Shown piece by piece: positions 11,563 through 35,769 of a stretch of DNA of 64,000 nucleotides. Every line of letters starts with the position of its first letter. Positions within the stretch are counted from its first letter, which is position 1. The position numbers and the translations under genes were made by a program. The stretch lies in assembly GCA_016584305.1 (NCBI GenBank), contig JACEEZ010003794.1:43501-107500 (forward strand). Direction: 5' to 3'. The notes beneath the pieces were generated by a model. That model did not search any database, was not told the origin of the DNA, and worked only from the letters and a program-made list of their open reading frames with translations. The stretch comes from Chionoecetes opilio. Its lineage: Eukaryota > Arthropoda > Malacostraca > Decapoda > Majidae.

Positions 11563-12109
11563 CTATGCACGGGACGGCTGGGACTGACCTCTAATAATCA
11601 ACTATCTTGTGAGGAGATTTATGACCAATATGAGATAATGAAATATTGATGCAAATGAAAAAAGTGGGATGACCAATGAGATAATGAAAAATAGATGTAA
11701 AGGTCAGCTCAGGTCAAAGATCCCTACTGACCTCTGATGCATGGCTGCTAATAATAATAATAATAATAATATAATAATAATAATAATAATAATATATCTT
11801 GTCATAAAAAAGGAAATTACACTAAATATATCCTCAAGGAAAAATATCATTGAAATTAAAATGGAAAATACACGCAATATATCCTGAGAGAGAACTATCA
11901 TATCCTATTTCAATGTATTCACAGGAGCCTCAAGCAAGTCAGAGTAGGTAGAGCAGAGTTAAGTGTTTAGCATGACACACACACACACACACCTGGGAGG
12001 GTTACGTCACACACCTGGGCTGGATAAGTGAGAGTCAAATTATGCAAAGTTATGTCTGTGAAAAGAGTGGGTTGGCAGGCAGGCAGGATTTCCATTTTTG
12101 ACATTTTTA
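11563..12109. other. No gene seen; short (AAT)n and (CA)n runs
   Basis: (AAT/ATA)n at about 11750-11795 and (CA)n at about 11976-11992. No supported exon. Confidence 0.5.
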
Positions 12110-12169
12110 TTTGTATTTTTTTTTCTCTTTAAATATTATAGTACTAAAATAACGTTTTTTTTGTCTCTT

Positions 12170-12647
12170 TACCGTAGATAACAGTCAAGTCGCCACCTGC
12201 AGTCATGTCGCCAGGCGCCATATATTACGAATTATAGCATTACTACTGATTTTTATGTGCCACTGAAGATGTTACACAGTAGTTTATATCATGACTGTAT
12301 AATCTACCCTGTTTCAGCGTTGTTTTATGCTTTGTAGCTGCAAGTATAGACGGTTTCAAATTTCACTACGCGGTTTTTTTTCGGGCGACGACGACAGCGG
12401 TACGACACTCAGTAAATAAACACTAGATGGCGACTCTACTGTTGGTAGCCACTTTGTAGATATTTTTGTAATTTGTTCATTTATAGCCATACTATGACAC
12501 AGATGCAGATACAAAATGACAGATTCTCCAGATAGCCCCTTCTAACTTTCCTGAAATCATGGATGTAGAAATGTAACTATTAACGCCACCACACGTCTGT
12601 AAACAGAAAAAAAAGTTGTCCTGGCGACTTTACTGTTATCTACGGTA
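12170..12647. mobile_element. TA-flanked palindromic MITE, copy 2 (long variant)
   Basis: Ends TACCGTAGATAACAG and CTGTTATCTACGGTA are inverted repeats flanked by TA. The left half matches the shorter family (CGCCAGGCGCCATATATTAC), but an extra segment of about 250 bp replaces the middle. It is inserted at TTA|GATATTATA of the 38-bp array. Confidence 0.75.
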
Positions 12648-12656
12648 GATATTATA

Positions 12657-13651
12657 CAGGAGAACCTCATTTAACCGGCATTTAAAACAACGGCAGCCTC
12701 AAAACAACGGCACTAATCGACCCAGGCATTAATTAGGTATAATTATTTCAAAAACTGAGAAAATCGGAAGAAATTTAGTTGGGCAAGGCTGTGGTCTACA
12801 CAGACTCCCTCTCTCACTCCAACTCCTCTCCCGCCATCCACGATCCTCTACGTCCCTCGTCCACACCATCCAGAGGGCCCTTCACCTTACCAATGAGGGG
12901 TGGGAGATCGCCTTCCAGTGGGTTCCCTCCCACGCTGTTATCCCAGGCAACGAGGTGGCTGATTCTGCTGCCAGGATGGCCTTAACAGATGTAAACACGA
13001 CACCCTTCCCTCTGCCGCTCTCCACAGCCACACGCCTCATCTCACACACTCGGCGATGCCCTCCGCATCACCTCCATGGGCCAATACCGCAGTGACTCTT
13101 CCCCCCAGCCGTGGATACGGAAAAAGTCCCGCGTCCTGGATGTCACTCTCACCCGCCTCCGCCTGGGGCACACGACACTCACAGCTCACCTGCATCACCT
13201 CCGTCTGTCCCCTGACCCCCACTGCCCTTGGTGCATGAATTTTCCTGAGACTATTGAACACTTTCTGCTGCAGTGTCCGCGCTTCCACTCATACCGTGTA
13301 GTGCTACATTCTCAACTCCTCGCCCTGAACGTCACCACCTTCGACCTGCCCACCCTGCTAGCGGCAGCTGGCGCTCCCCCTTCTCGGCAATACGCCGTCA
13401 TCCGCCTCACCTGTGCCTTCCTGAGGAAGACAGGTCAACTACCGCGCCTGTGATAGCATCATAGGACATCACCAGGGCTCATAGTGTTCCCCAAGGGATC
13501 CTCGCAGCCCTAAAACAACAACAACCTCCAGAAACCACAGTATTTATTGGGATTTTAGGCGATTCCATAAGAGTAACTCTCAAAACACGGCAAAATGAGT
13601 TATCCGGCATGCGCTCCCCCCCGAGGGTGCCGGATAAACGAGGTTCTCCTG
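12657..13651 (+). mobile_element. Pogo-like element A, copy 1, carrying a LINE fragment
   Basis: The 995-bp element has ends CAGGAGAACCTCATTTAACC and GATAAACGAGGTTCTCCTG in inverted orientation with TA on both sides. Removing it restores ATTATAGTACTAAA, the sequence present in the array at 12135. The ends match the pogo/Tigger pattern (CAG..ACCTC.TTTA.CCGG). No transposase remains. The interior is a LINE RNase H/zinc-knuckle fragment (12780-13452). A second copy lies inverted at 48913-49616. Confidence 0.8.
12780..13452 (+). pseudogene. LINE ORF2 3' fragment: RNase H end plus CCHC zinc knuckle
   Basis: With frame changes, the plus strand reads VYTDSLS, then FQWVPSHAVIPGNEVADSAA, the typical C-terminal part of a retrotransposon RNase H domain. 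It is followed by RLRLGHTTLTAHLHHLRLS and HCPWCMNFPETIEHFLLQC, the Cys/His knuckle found at the end of many Jockey/I-type LINE ORF2 proteins. The knuckle part is open for 125 codons (13076-13453), while the RNase H part needs frame shifts. It has no start of its own and is a captured relic. Confidence 0.75.
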
Positions 13652-14335
13652 TAGTACTAAAAATAACGTATTTTTTTGTCTCTTTAAATATTATGCTAAA
13701 AATAACGTATTTTTTTTATCTTTAGATTTTATACTAAAATAAAAATAACGTTTTTTTGTCTCTCTAGATATTATACTAAAAATAACGTTTTTTTGTCTCC
13801 CTTAGATATTATACTAAAAATAACGTTTTTTTGTCTCTCTTTAGATATTATACTAAAATATAACGTTTTTTTGTCTCCCTTAGATATTATACTAAAAATA
13901 ACGTTTTTTGTCTCTCTTTATATATTAGACTAAAAATAACGTTTTGTTGTCTCTCTTTATATATTAGACTAAAAATAACGTTTTGTTGTCTCTCTTATAT
14001 AATTAGACTAAAAATAACGTTTTGTTGTCTCTCTTTATATATTAGACTAAAAATAACGTTTTGTTGTCTCTCTTATATATTAGACTAAAAATAACGTTTT
14101 GTTGTCTCTCTTTATATATTAGACTAAAAATAACGTTTTTTTGTCTCTAGATATTATACTAAAAATAACGTTTTGTTGTCTCTCTTTATATATTAGACTA
14201 AAAATAACGTTTTGTTGTCTCTCTTTATATATTAGACTAAAAATAACGTTTTGTTGTCTCTCTTTATATATTAGACTAAAAATAACGTTTTGTTGTCTCT
14301 CTTTATATATTAGACTAAAAATAACGTTAATCACA

Positions 14336-15425
14336 GGTATAAAGGGAAAGGAAAAAGACAAAAAAGACCAATACTAGAATAAAATGGATGACAATTATAT
14401 ACACACAAAAAATCACATAACAATAACTAACTCATTCTTCCCCCTAAATATTACCCATAACAAAGTACGTACCCAAATTTATTAAATAACGTTAACACAT
14501 CAACGTTAAGTACTTGCTATAATGAGTGAGCAGGGAGAGGGGGGGCTTGTAGACGTACCTGGTGTTCAGCATATGATGCGTGGTAAGGATCTGTACTCTT
14601 GTCTGAGGAGGGCTGTGCGTGTGACATGGTGCTGTATGGACCTGGCTGCTCCATACGCCTGCACGCGATCACTTCATGGTACCACTAATGACCATGATGC
14701 CTGAGGGGGGGACAAACACACCATCAGCACCCTACACACACACCACTGGTTTCCCCCTATCACAACAGAACACACCACCATGTATAGCTACTTATATTTA
14801 CATCCAGGAACAAACACACACACAGCACCACACACACACACCACCAACACCTACACACACCCATCACTGGTTCCCCCCTCACCACACTACACCTACACAC
14901 ACCAGAATGACACACTCAACACACACCATCAACACCTACACACACCACTGGTTCCCCCGTACTACAACACCACACACCACCATGGCACTGTTCTTCCTCA
15001 CCACCCACAATACCACACACACCTCACTGTATCCATCACACCATCAACACCCACACACCATCAACACCTCCCACACACCACAATGACACTCAACACCCAT
15101 CACTGGTTCCGGTAAATATGCAGTTTCAACCCATACTTCGGTAATTCTTAAGTTCTTCCCCCTATCTTTATCTTCTTCCCCCTACAACCAACAAGCCTCG
15201 GGAACGGTTACAGGTCATTTCGCCCACACGATCCATGTCACGGAGTCATGTAACTATATCTTCCTCTGGCAGAAATGGAATGAACCACCAGTAACCTTGG
15301 GCGAAATGACTCCATAGTGTGGCGAAATGGCATGTGGGCGAAATGACGGATACCCTCGGGAACTTGTGGGAAAGCAAAACATGACCCAACCTGTCACCAT
15401 TCCAAACATAATCAATCCAGTCTTA
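14336..15425. other. No gene seen; CA-rich cryptic repeat at 14710-15110
   Basis: ACACACCATCAACACC-type cryptic simple sequence gives chance frames rich in Thr and His. 15118-15425 is AT-rich and has no supported exon. GGCGAAATGAC-type motifs at 15210-15350 (TTTCGCCCA, GGGCGAAATGAC) are inverted and may mark another eroded palindromic element. Confidence 0.5.
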
Positions 15426-15799
15426 CGTACATACCTAACCTCACTTCACCTACTATCACCTAACCTAACCTCACCTACCATCACTTAACCTAACCTCGCC
15501 TACCATCACCTAACCTAACCTCACCTACATCACCTAACCTAACCTACCATCACCTAACCTAACTTCACCTCACCTACTATCACTTAACCTAACCTCACCT
15601 ACCATCACCTAACCTAACCTCGCCTACCATCGCCTAACCTAACCTAACCTACTATCACATCACCTCACCTCACCTCACCTCACCTAACCTCGCCTACTAT
15701 CACCTAACCTAACCTAACCTCACCTACCATCACCTAACCTCACCTCACCTACTATCCCCTAACCTAACCTCACCTACATACGTAACCTAACCTCACCGG
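15426..15799 (+). repeat. Degenerate (CCTAACCT)/(CACCTAC) array
   Basis: Repeats of CCTAACCTAACCTCACCTAC + CATCA, period about 25-30 bp, containing short runs of CCTAA, the complement of the arthropod telomere motif TTAGG. Highly degenerate, so either an interstitial telomeric relic or an unrelated CCTAA-rich satellite. Confidence 0.8.
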
Positions 15800-16016
15800 G
15801 GTGCAGTCAGTTTGTACACAAGTTATTTCGTACACCAAAAAGTTGTTTCGTAGTCTATATGAAAACATAGTCGTTTCGTACACTCAGAACAGAGTTGAAC
15901 TTGATTACTAGAGTTACGATTCGACACCAGGTATGTACGAAAAAACTAAAAATCAGTGTACGAAACAACTAACAAAACCTGGGTACGAAACAACTTGTGT
16001 ACGAAACTCCCTGTAA
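15800..16016. mobile_element. TIR element with TTTCGTAC ends, copy 1
   Basis: CAGTCAGTTTGTACACAAG at the left and its inverse CTTGTGTACGAAACTCCCTG at the right frame about 217 bp with internal ACGAAACAAC motifs. An inverted copy with the same internal sequence is at 44354-44584. No coding capacity and no clear target duplication. Confidence 0.65.
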
Positions 16017-16499
16017 CCCTCCTAACCTACCTCAAATCAACCTACTTTAATTGTAGCCAAAAACTGTATTTCCTAACTAACCTTTCTTCAAACTTCCACT
16101 ATAAAGTTATTAATACATCTATAACAATGTCCACTACACAATACTAACGGTAAAAAGTATCCTAAATGACATACTGAGGCTGAAATTCGTAAGGAAACGT
16201 AGCGTAGTGAGGCCGGTAGAGAGCGCCCAGTTCTCCTTAACATTAACCCTTCGGCCCAGTTCTCCTTAACATTAACCCGTCACTAGAACCAGAAACTTCA
16301 ATTCAATGCAATCTAACTAACCTGCATTACTATAAAAATTCAACCCTATCTATATAAGCAACAGACGAAAAATTAACAATACTATAGTTGCTTCCACCTT
16401 CCATAAATTAATATTACTAATGAATTATCGTAAAAATCACAAAATTGCTAATATAACCACAACATTTTTACCGACTGAAGGCTAAAAAAATCCCCACCA

Positions 16500-17200
16500 C
16501 AGATTCACAACACAACAACAAATACACCACCACAACCACTACAACCACAACCACCACAACCCCTGCTACTTGAAGGTTATAGCAGTTGTATTCCTAAAAA
16601 AAATCCCCACCACAGACTCAACACCACAACAAATACACCACCACAACCACTACAACCTACAACCACAACATCTGCTACTTGAAGGTTATAGCAGTTGTAT
16701 TCCTGTAACTTCGTCCTGCTTGTAAAATAAAATCACCACCACAACCTACAACCACAACATCTGCTACTTGAAGGTTATAGCAGTTGTATTCCTGTAACTT
16801 CGTCCTGCTTGTAAAATAAAATCACCACCACACAACAACCACAACCTACAACCACAACATCTGCTACTTGACGGTTATAGCAGTTGTATTCCTGTAACTT
16901 CGTCCTGCTTGTAAAATAAAATCACCACCACACAACCACACAACCTACAACCCCACTGCTACTGACGTTAGCAGTGTATTCCTTAATCGCCTGCTTGAAA
17001 ATAAATCACACACACAACAACAACCACAACACACACTACAACCACCACAACCACAACACAACCTACAACCACCACAACCACAATTACAACCACCACAACC
17101 TACAACCACCCCAACTACAACCACCACAACACAACCCCAACTACAACCACCACAACACAACCACAACCACTACATCAACCACTACATTCACAACACCAAC
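16500..17200 (+). repeat. About 90-105-bp tandem units plus (ACC/AAC)n tract
   Basis: Units containing GAAGGTTATAGCAGTTGTAT, then ACTTCGTCCTGCTTG, then ACCACAACC runs start near 16572, 16677, 16766, 16866 and 16966. The last is eroded and passes into (CAACCACAA)n. Non-coding. Confidence 0.85.
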
Positions 17201-17399
17201 TACACCCTGCTACTTTACGTATACAGTATATCTTTACTATAACCTGTTTAGAGCGTCATATTTACGTGCCTCTGTACATTAACAGTGTGTGTGTACCAGG
17301 TAACCTACACACACACACACACACATACACACACACCACCACACACTTACGCATCACACAACACCACTAACACCACACACAACACCGGTTAAGCCAACG

Positions 17400-17900
17400 G
17401 TAAGAACACAACACCAACTTCCGGAAATTTTTGTTCATTTTGCTTCACACGTAAAAATCGGAAATCCGGAAAATTCACTCTTAGAAATTTCTCTCTTTCT
17501 GTAGTTCTGTGTCACTGTTTTTGCTTTACTATTTGTCTAGTTAATCACACGGCGTCTTTGTCAGCGGTGTGTCCAGGGCGAGGAAGTAGCGGGAAGGTAC
17601 GCGCCGGAAACATATTATAATCACTTCCGTTTATTTTGAAAGACAAGTTGTTAAAACCATCTCTTTGTTTAGGGTTAATGTCCGCCTCTCCTCGTCATTC
17701 CCGCCTCTTCCCGCTGCCCAATTCCACCGCTGGCTATATAAATGGGCGTGAGGAGTTGGTATTAGTGGTATTTAGACGCCCGTGTGGAGGTGAACTTACT
17801 AAAATAGTCATGAAGAGCGAAAGTCAATACCCAACACCTAAACAAAATGGCGGTCAACTTACTGAACAATCATCATCATCATCAGGAGGGGATGTAAACA
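17400..17900 (-). promoter_or_regulatory. Promoter-like patch (ETS and YY1 motifs), candidate for gene 1
   Basis: A stretch with CpGs in otherwise AT-rich DNA. It holds ACTTCCGG (17417-17424, ETS core), a second TCCGGAAA near 17465, GCGCCGGAAAC near 17600 and CAAAATGGCGG (17843-17853), a good match to the YY1 consensus common near animal transcription starts. It is upstream of gene 1 on its strand with no other gene between, apart from the satellite. No transcript evidence, so the link is inference. Confidence 0.35.
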
Positions 17901-17929
17901 GTTTGATTATTTTGATATTATTTTGCTGA

Positions 17930-18459
17930 ATATCCATGATGGCATTTTATTATAGCCTCAAAAGTTGTTCATATAATTTACTAATGCCTTTTCTTAATCA
18001 TGATTATAGTGAAAAAGGCTAAATACTGGATTTTAATCGTTCCTTTGATGGAATTTAGAATGCAAAAAGTATGCAAATTACTATATACACCGCTATAATA
18101 TAACAATTTGAGGATATTTAATTATAAAGATGCTGTAGAACATATAGTCATAATATTTTCTTTCCAAATTCCTTCAATTCTCATTAATTATTATGGTTCT
18201 CGGAGATGAGCGGACGAAAGAGGCTCAATTGACACTAGCAGAAGACGTTCATGTTTATTACAACTGCCCCAAAAGATGTTTATTTAATGATATTTAATGA
18301 CTCTAAACATATAAATTCACCTTGTTCTTACCTTCCCACAGACTGTTGATTAAAAGAAGCTGTATATATTCCCAAATGACATGATGACAACGAGGCTCAT
18401 GCGAGATAATGGGAGATAATGGCAATAATTAGTCACTACCTAAATTATTTGTTTTACCG
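17930..18459. other. No gene seen
   Basis: AT-rich unique sequence without a supported exon, RNA gene or recognisable element. Confidence 0.5.
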
Positions 18460-20470
18460 ATCCAATGATTTACCTAAACATATCTAATCCCTTATGTCTA
18501 AATCCCACTAATCACCTGAATAAATCTCGCTAATCCCTCACCAATCAACATTTAACCAATCCTTTACTTGTCTAAATCCTACCCAATCCTTTAAATTAAT
18601 CCTTTACCTGTCTAAATCCTAAACGCTTTCCTGTATACATTTTAATCAATCCCTTATCTGTCTAAATCCAATCAAATCCTTTACCTGTCTAAATCCAATC
18701 AAATTTTTTATCTGTCTAAATCCAATCAAATCCCTTACCTGTTTAAATCCTAACCAATCCTTTACCTGTCTAAATCCTAAACGCTTTCCTGTATACATCC
18801 TAATCAATCCCTTATCTGTCTAAATCCAATCAAATCCTTTACCTGTCTAAATGCTAAACACATTCCTGGCTAAATTTCAGTCAGTTACCTGTACAAATTC
18901 TAATCTAAATCCAATCAAATCCTTTACCTGTCTAAATCCAATAAAATCCTTTATCTGTCTAAATCCAATCCAATCCTTTACCTGTCTAAATCCTAAACAA
19001 AATCCTTTACCTGTCTAAATTCTAACCAATCCTTTACCTGTCTATATCCTAACCAATCCTTTACCTGTCTAAATCCTAACCAATCCTTTACCTGTCTAAA
19101 TCCTAACCAATCCTTTACCTGTCTAAATCCTAACCAATCCTTTACCTGTCTAAATCCTAACCAATCCTTTACCTGTCTAAATCCTAACCAATCCTTTACC
19201 TGTCTAAATCCTAAACAATCCTTTACCTGTCTAAATCCTAAACAAAATCCTTTAACTATCTAAATCCTAAACAAAATCCTTTACCTGTCTAAATCCTAAA
19301 CAAAATCCTTTAACTGTCTAAATCCTAAACAAAATCCTTTACCTGTCTAAATCCTAAACAAAATCCTTTAACTGTCTAAATCCTAAACAAAATCCTTTAC
19401 CTGTCTACATCCTAACCAATCCTTTACCTGTCTAAATCCTAAACAATCCTTTACCTGTCTAAATCCAATCCAATCCTTTACCTGTCTAAATCCAATCCAA
19501 TCATTAACCTGTCTAAATCCAATCCAATCCTTTCCCTGTCTAAATTATTATCAATCCTTTACCTGTCTAAATCCTAAACAAAATCCTTTACCTGTCTAAA
19601 TCCAATCAAATCCTTTACCTGTCTAAATCCTAACCAATCCTTTACCTGTCTAAATCCTAACCAATCCTTTACCAGTCTAAATCCTAAACAATCCTTTACC
19701 TGTCTAAATCCTAAACAAAATCCTTTACCTGTCTAAATCCTAACCAATCCTTTACCTGTCTAAATCCAATCCAATCCTTTACCTGTCTAAATCCAATCAA
19801 ATCATTAACCTGTCTAAATCCTAAACAAAATCCTTTACCTGTCTAAATCCCATCCAATCCTTTACCTGTCTAAATCCTAAACAATCCTTTACCTGTCTAA
19901 ATCCAATCAAATCATTAACCTGTCTAAATCCTAAACAAAATCCTTTACCTGTCTAAATCCCATCCAATCCTTTACCTGCCTAAATCCTAACCAATCCTTT
20001 ACCTGTCTAAATCCTAAACAATCCTTTACCTGTCTAAATCCCATCCAATCCATTACCTGTCTATATCCAAAACAATCCATTACCTGTCTAAATCCCATCC
20101 AATCCTTTACCTGTCTATATCCAAAACAATCCATTACCTGTCTAAATCCAATCATATCCTTTACCTGTCTAAATCCTAACCAATCCTTTACCTGTCTAAA
20201 TCCTAAACGCTTTCCTGTATACATTCTAATCAATCCCTTATCTGTCTAAATCCAATCAAATCCTTTACCTGTCTAAATCCAATCAAGTCCTTTACCTGTC
20301 TAAATCCAATCGAATCCTTTACCTGTCTAAATCCAATCAAATCCTTTACCTGTCTAAATCCAATCAAATCCTTTACCTGTCTAAATCCAATCAAATCCTC
20401 TACCTGTCTAAATGCTAAACACATTCCTGTCTAAATTTCAATCAGTTACCTGTACAAATTCTAATCAATC
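18460..20470 (+). repeat. 2-kb array of 25-27-bp unit (TTTACCTGTCTAAATCC)
   Basis: Unit AATCCTTTACCTGTCTAAAT + CCTAAAC with variants CCAATC, CTAACC and CTAAACAAA. The left edge is diverged, the centre homogeneous. Minus-strand open frames over it (FRQVKD repeats) are artefacts of the unit. Confidence 0.95.
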
Positions 20471-20568
20471 ATTTCTGAATAAATCCCTGCTAATCATTTA
20501 CCTGTCACAGTCAATAATCAGTCAAGCAGTAAAGTAATGTAGTTAAGGTATAAACAAGGCAATATACG

Positions 20569-20818
20569 TACATAACACAATAGTCGCCAGTCATCTCGCC
20601 ACTACACTAATGTCGCCAGGCACCATATATTACGAATTTTAGCATCACTACAGACTTATATGTGCTACTAAAGAGGCATACACAGTAGTTTATATTACGT
20701 ACATCACACTACATGTCTTCAGTGGCACATAAGTCTGTAGTCATGCTAAAATTCGTAATATATTGTGCCTGGCGACATTAGTGCAGTGGCAAGTGACTGG
20801 CGACTATAGTGTTATGTA
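20569..20818. mobile_element. TA-flanked palindromic MITE, copy 3
   Basis: TACATAACACAATAGTCGCC at the left and its inverse with GTGTTATGTA at the right. The two arms share GCGACATTAGTGCAGTGGC and CATATATTACGAATTTTAGC. Slightly longer than copies 4 and 5. Confidence 0.8.
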
Positions 20819-21095
20819 TGGTAAATCTCAAGTGGTATAAGTATTCTATCTCAAAATGACTCCTTTTCTTTACTATTCTATTGTTTATTTTCCTGTATGC
20901 CTTCGGGTGAAAATAAATTATTATCATTATTATTATTCTACACATATTTTTATCTGAGGCAAGGAGCAATAAAAGGCTGAAGTATAAATATAAATATTAT
21001 GCATTTCATATAACCGAGAGAGAGAAATTGTACATGGAAATTATGTTTTTCTGCCTGATATCCCCGCCACCTCACACACACACACACAAGTACAC

Positions 21096-21324
21096 TACCG
21101 TCAATAACACTATAGTCGCCACTGCACTAATGTCGCCACGTGCCATATATTACGAATTTTAGCATCACTACAGACTTGAATGTGCCACTACAGACAGGTA
21201 CATAATATAAACTACTGTACATGCCTCTTCAGTGACACATACAAGTCTCTATTGATGCTAAAATTTGTAATATATGGCGCCTGGCGACATTAGTGCAGTG
21301 GCGACTATAGTGTAACTGACGGTA
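21096..21324. mobile_element. TA-flanked palindromic MITE, copy 4
   Basis: About 229 bp, TACCGTCAATAACACTATAG to CTATAGTGTAACTGACGGTA, nearly a perfect palindrome overall, flanked by TA. Confidence 0.85.
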
Positions 21325-21429
21325 GCCTCCTATCATAATTAAGTTCACTACAGTATTTGAAAAAATTGAAGCAACAACATACTTTGTGAATATATAAGTG
21401 ATTGGAATGGATTCAGTCGTCAAGTAGTT

Positions 21430-21600
21430 AGTGTAGAGTCAATAGGGAGCTTTAAAGGGAGGCTACACAGCTTTATGGATGGGGATGAAAGGTGAATGTA
21501 GGTAGTGTTAAGTAACAGGAACTACCACCTATAATCCTATATGTCTCACAGCCTCTTGTAGCTTCCTTATTTTCTCATGTTCTTTCTTATGTTCTTCTTA
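21430..21600 (+). mobile_element. Dispersed repeat D (LINE 3'-tail-like), copy
   Basis: GGGGATGAAAGGTGAATGTAG, AACAGGAACTACCAC and TAGCTTCCTTATTTTC with a TATGTTCT-rich end. Related pieces lie at 21720-21785, 32397-32470, 32665-32740, 40420-40470, 40815-40862, 52389-52545, 56467-56600, 60550-60640 and 63005-63130. The repeated TTATGTTC ends resemble short tandem LINE tails. The class is inferred. Confidence 0.55.
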
Positions 21601-21817
21601 TTTGCAGTGAATGAAGCACACACACAACTTACCATCACTGTAAGTACAAAGGCTTCGGCCACAGGTACAATGCTACAAGTGATGTGTTTTGTGTATATAA
21701 TTCAGGATTGTCGAACCATAAACAGGAACTACCACGTGTAGGTCTTGCGGCCTCTTGTAGCTTCCTTATTTTCTTTTGTTCTTATAAAATATCTTCCACT
21801 TCCCTGACAGACTAGCT

Positions 21818-22428
21818 CAGGGGTTCCCAAAGTGGTCGATATCGACCCCCAGGGGTCGATGGGACCATCCAAGGGGTCGATGAATCGCCAGGGGGTCGAA
21901 AGGGGGTCAATAAATGGCTAGGGGGTCTATGAATGGCTAGGTGAGGAAAGTTTCAGCACGCAACAGCTGCCAACAACCGTTATGCGAGTGGTACCAAAGC
22001 CGCCTCTGTGTCACCCTGACATAGAGACGGCTTTGACTTGGCTTGGTGCTAGTCTGTGACGTCACATCGGATCTGTACCCCGCCCCACGCACCCTCCACA
22101 CACACACCCCTCTCTCTCCCCTCCTCTGTCCCAAGATCGTACCGTACGTGAAATATTCCTGTCCACTTCCCGTACTGAGCGAGCGAGCGTATTCCCCTCT
22201 CTCGTTGAAGAGTGGGCAGCCAGTAGTCCAGTACATTCTCAACATGCTACTACTACTACTACCTATAAGTACTACTATAATTCCCCATATTCATTTAATC
22301 AAAACATGTATGTATTAAGTTTTTTTTTTTTCATAACATATACTATTTTCATTTAAATGTGTGGGGGTCCATGTAAAATGTGAAACTTTATTAGGGGGTC
22401 GATGAGGTGAAGAGTTTGGGAACCCCTG
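21818..22428. mobile_element. 611-bp hAT MITE with perfect 8-bp target duplication
   Basis: The inverted ends CAGGGGTTCCCAAA and TTTGGGAACCCCTG are perfect over 14 bp and flanked on both sides by GACTAGCT (21810-21817 and 22429-22436). Eight-bp duplication with CAGGG ends is the hAT signature. GGGGTCGATG-type subterminal motifs repeat inside. No transposase. A full CRE palindrome TGACGTCA sits at 22057-22064. Confidence 0.9.
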
Positions 22429-22660
22429 GACTAGCTTCATGTTTGCTATTGTGAATATTAAGTCATAGTCGCATATAAATGATGAACGGCGACAATACTC
22501 GTAGAATTGGAAGCGTATCATCAACCGTAATCTCATCAGACATTACGGGAAAATCTGATGTTAAACAGAAAGATGATGTTGATGATGATAAACGCCGACA
22601 ATAAATAGAAGCGTATCATCGACCATATAACCTCATCAGACGTTATGGGAAAATCTGATG

Positions 22661-22877
22661 TTAACCCCTTCACACCCAGATTTTTCCTTTGCTATAAAAA
22701 ATTGTCTGTTGTCGAGCCATAAAATTAAGAAAAGTCACTTGATATACCAAATTAGTTAGTCGACAAGGATACTAAACAGGTCATATCTATAAAAAAAAAA
22801 TTGCTTATATTCATTAAAAATAGTCTAATGATACCCAGATTACAATGGAAATTACGTTCTGGGTCTCAAGAGGTTAA
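22661..22877. mobile_element. piggyBac-like MITE, copy 2
   Basis: TTAACCCCTTCACACCCAG to TCTGGGTCTCAAGAGGTTAA, flanked by TTAA on both sides, in the inverse orientation to copy 1. Confidence 0.8.
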
Positions 22878-22933
22878 CAGAAGGATGATGATGATGATGA
22901 TGACCTTTAACAACACACACTTGCCGTCACACT

Positions 22934-35270
<12,337 letters not shown>

Positions 35271-35508
35271 CCTGCTCCCCTCCTATAGTGTGACGCTGGA
35301 AATGATGGACCACTCGTTAGACGGCTATACATTATACGGCATTATACAACTCATAATACCCCCCCCCTTTGTTATGCTTTGCCATAGTGCCATATTACCT
35401 CTGCTGTCTGGCACATTTCACCCTTTTCTTTGCATTAAATCAATCATTCATTATACGGCAATAAAGTCTACGTATGCTGATTCATAACATAAATATATTC
35501 TTTGGTAT

Positions 35509-35729
35509 TATTCCAGATGAACACCAAACTTCCTTGGGTGGACGAAACTAGGTATGTTTTTCTGGTGAGTTTTGAAGTGTTTTGAATTAATCTGCTAACC
35601 GTTTCTGTCGCAAATCACTTTTTTAGTGTGTGTGATTTGGAACAAAACTGAAAAAACAAATTGAACCTAATCGAACTTATACCTAACCTAAGCTATACCT
35701 ACTACTACTACCTTTAACTATAATATATA

Positions 35730-35769
<40 letters not shown>

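Larger units (their letters stand above)
12110..14335 (+). repeat. 38-39-bp tandem array split by two transposon insertions
   Basis: The unit TAAAAATAACGTTTTGTTGT + CTCTCTTTATATATTAGAC repeats cleanly at 13652-14330. One to two units at 12110-12169 carry the same motif. Between them lie a palindromic MITE (12170-12647) and a pogo-like element (12657-13651), each at a TA within the unit, so the array existed before both insertions. Confidence 0.9.

Noticed and set aside
5391..11594. Long open frames (up to 1110 codons) over the TGCAG satellite
   Set aside because: They appear in several frames on both strands at once, consist only of the repeat translated (CIPHCIP, GMQCGMQ), and have no splice or promoter context. 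Stop-free repeat, not a gene.
13037..13288. Minus-strand 83-codon frame inside the pogo-like element
   Set aside because: Antisense of the LINE RNase H/zinc-knuckle fragment, whose plus strand carries the recognisable motifs.
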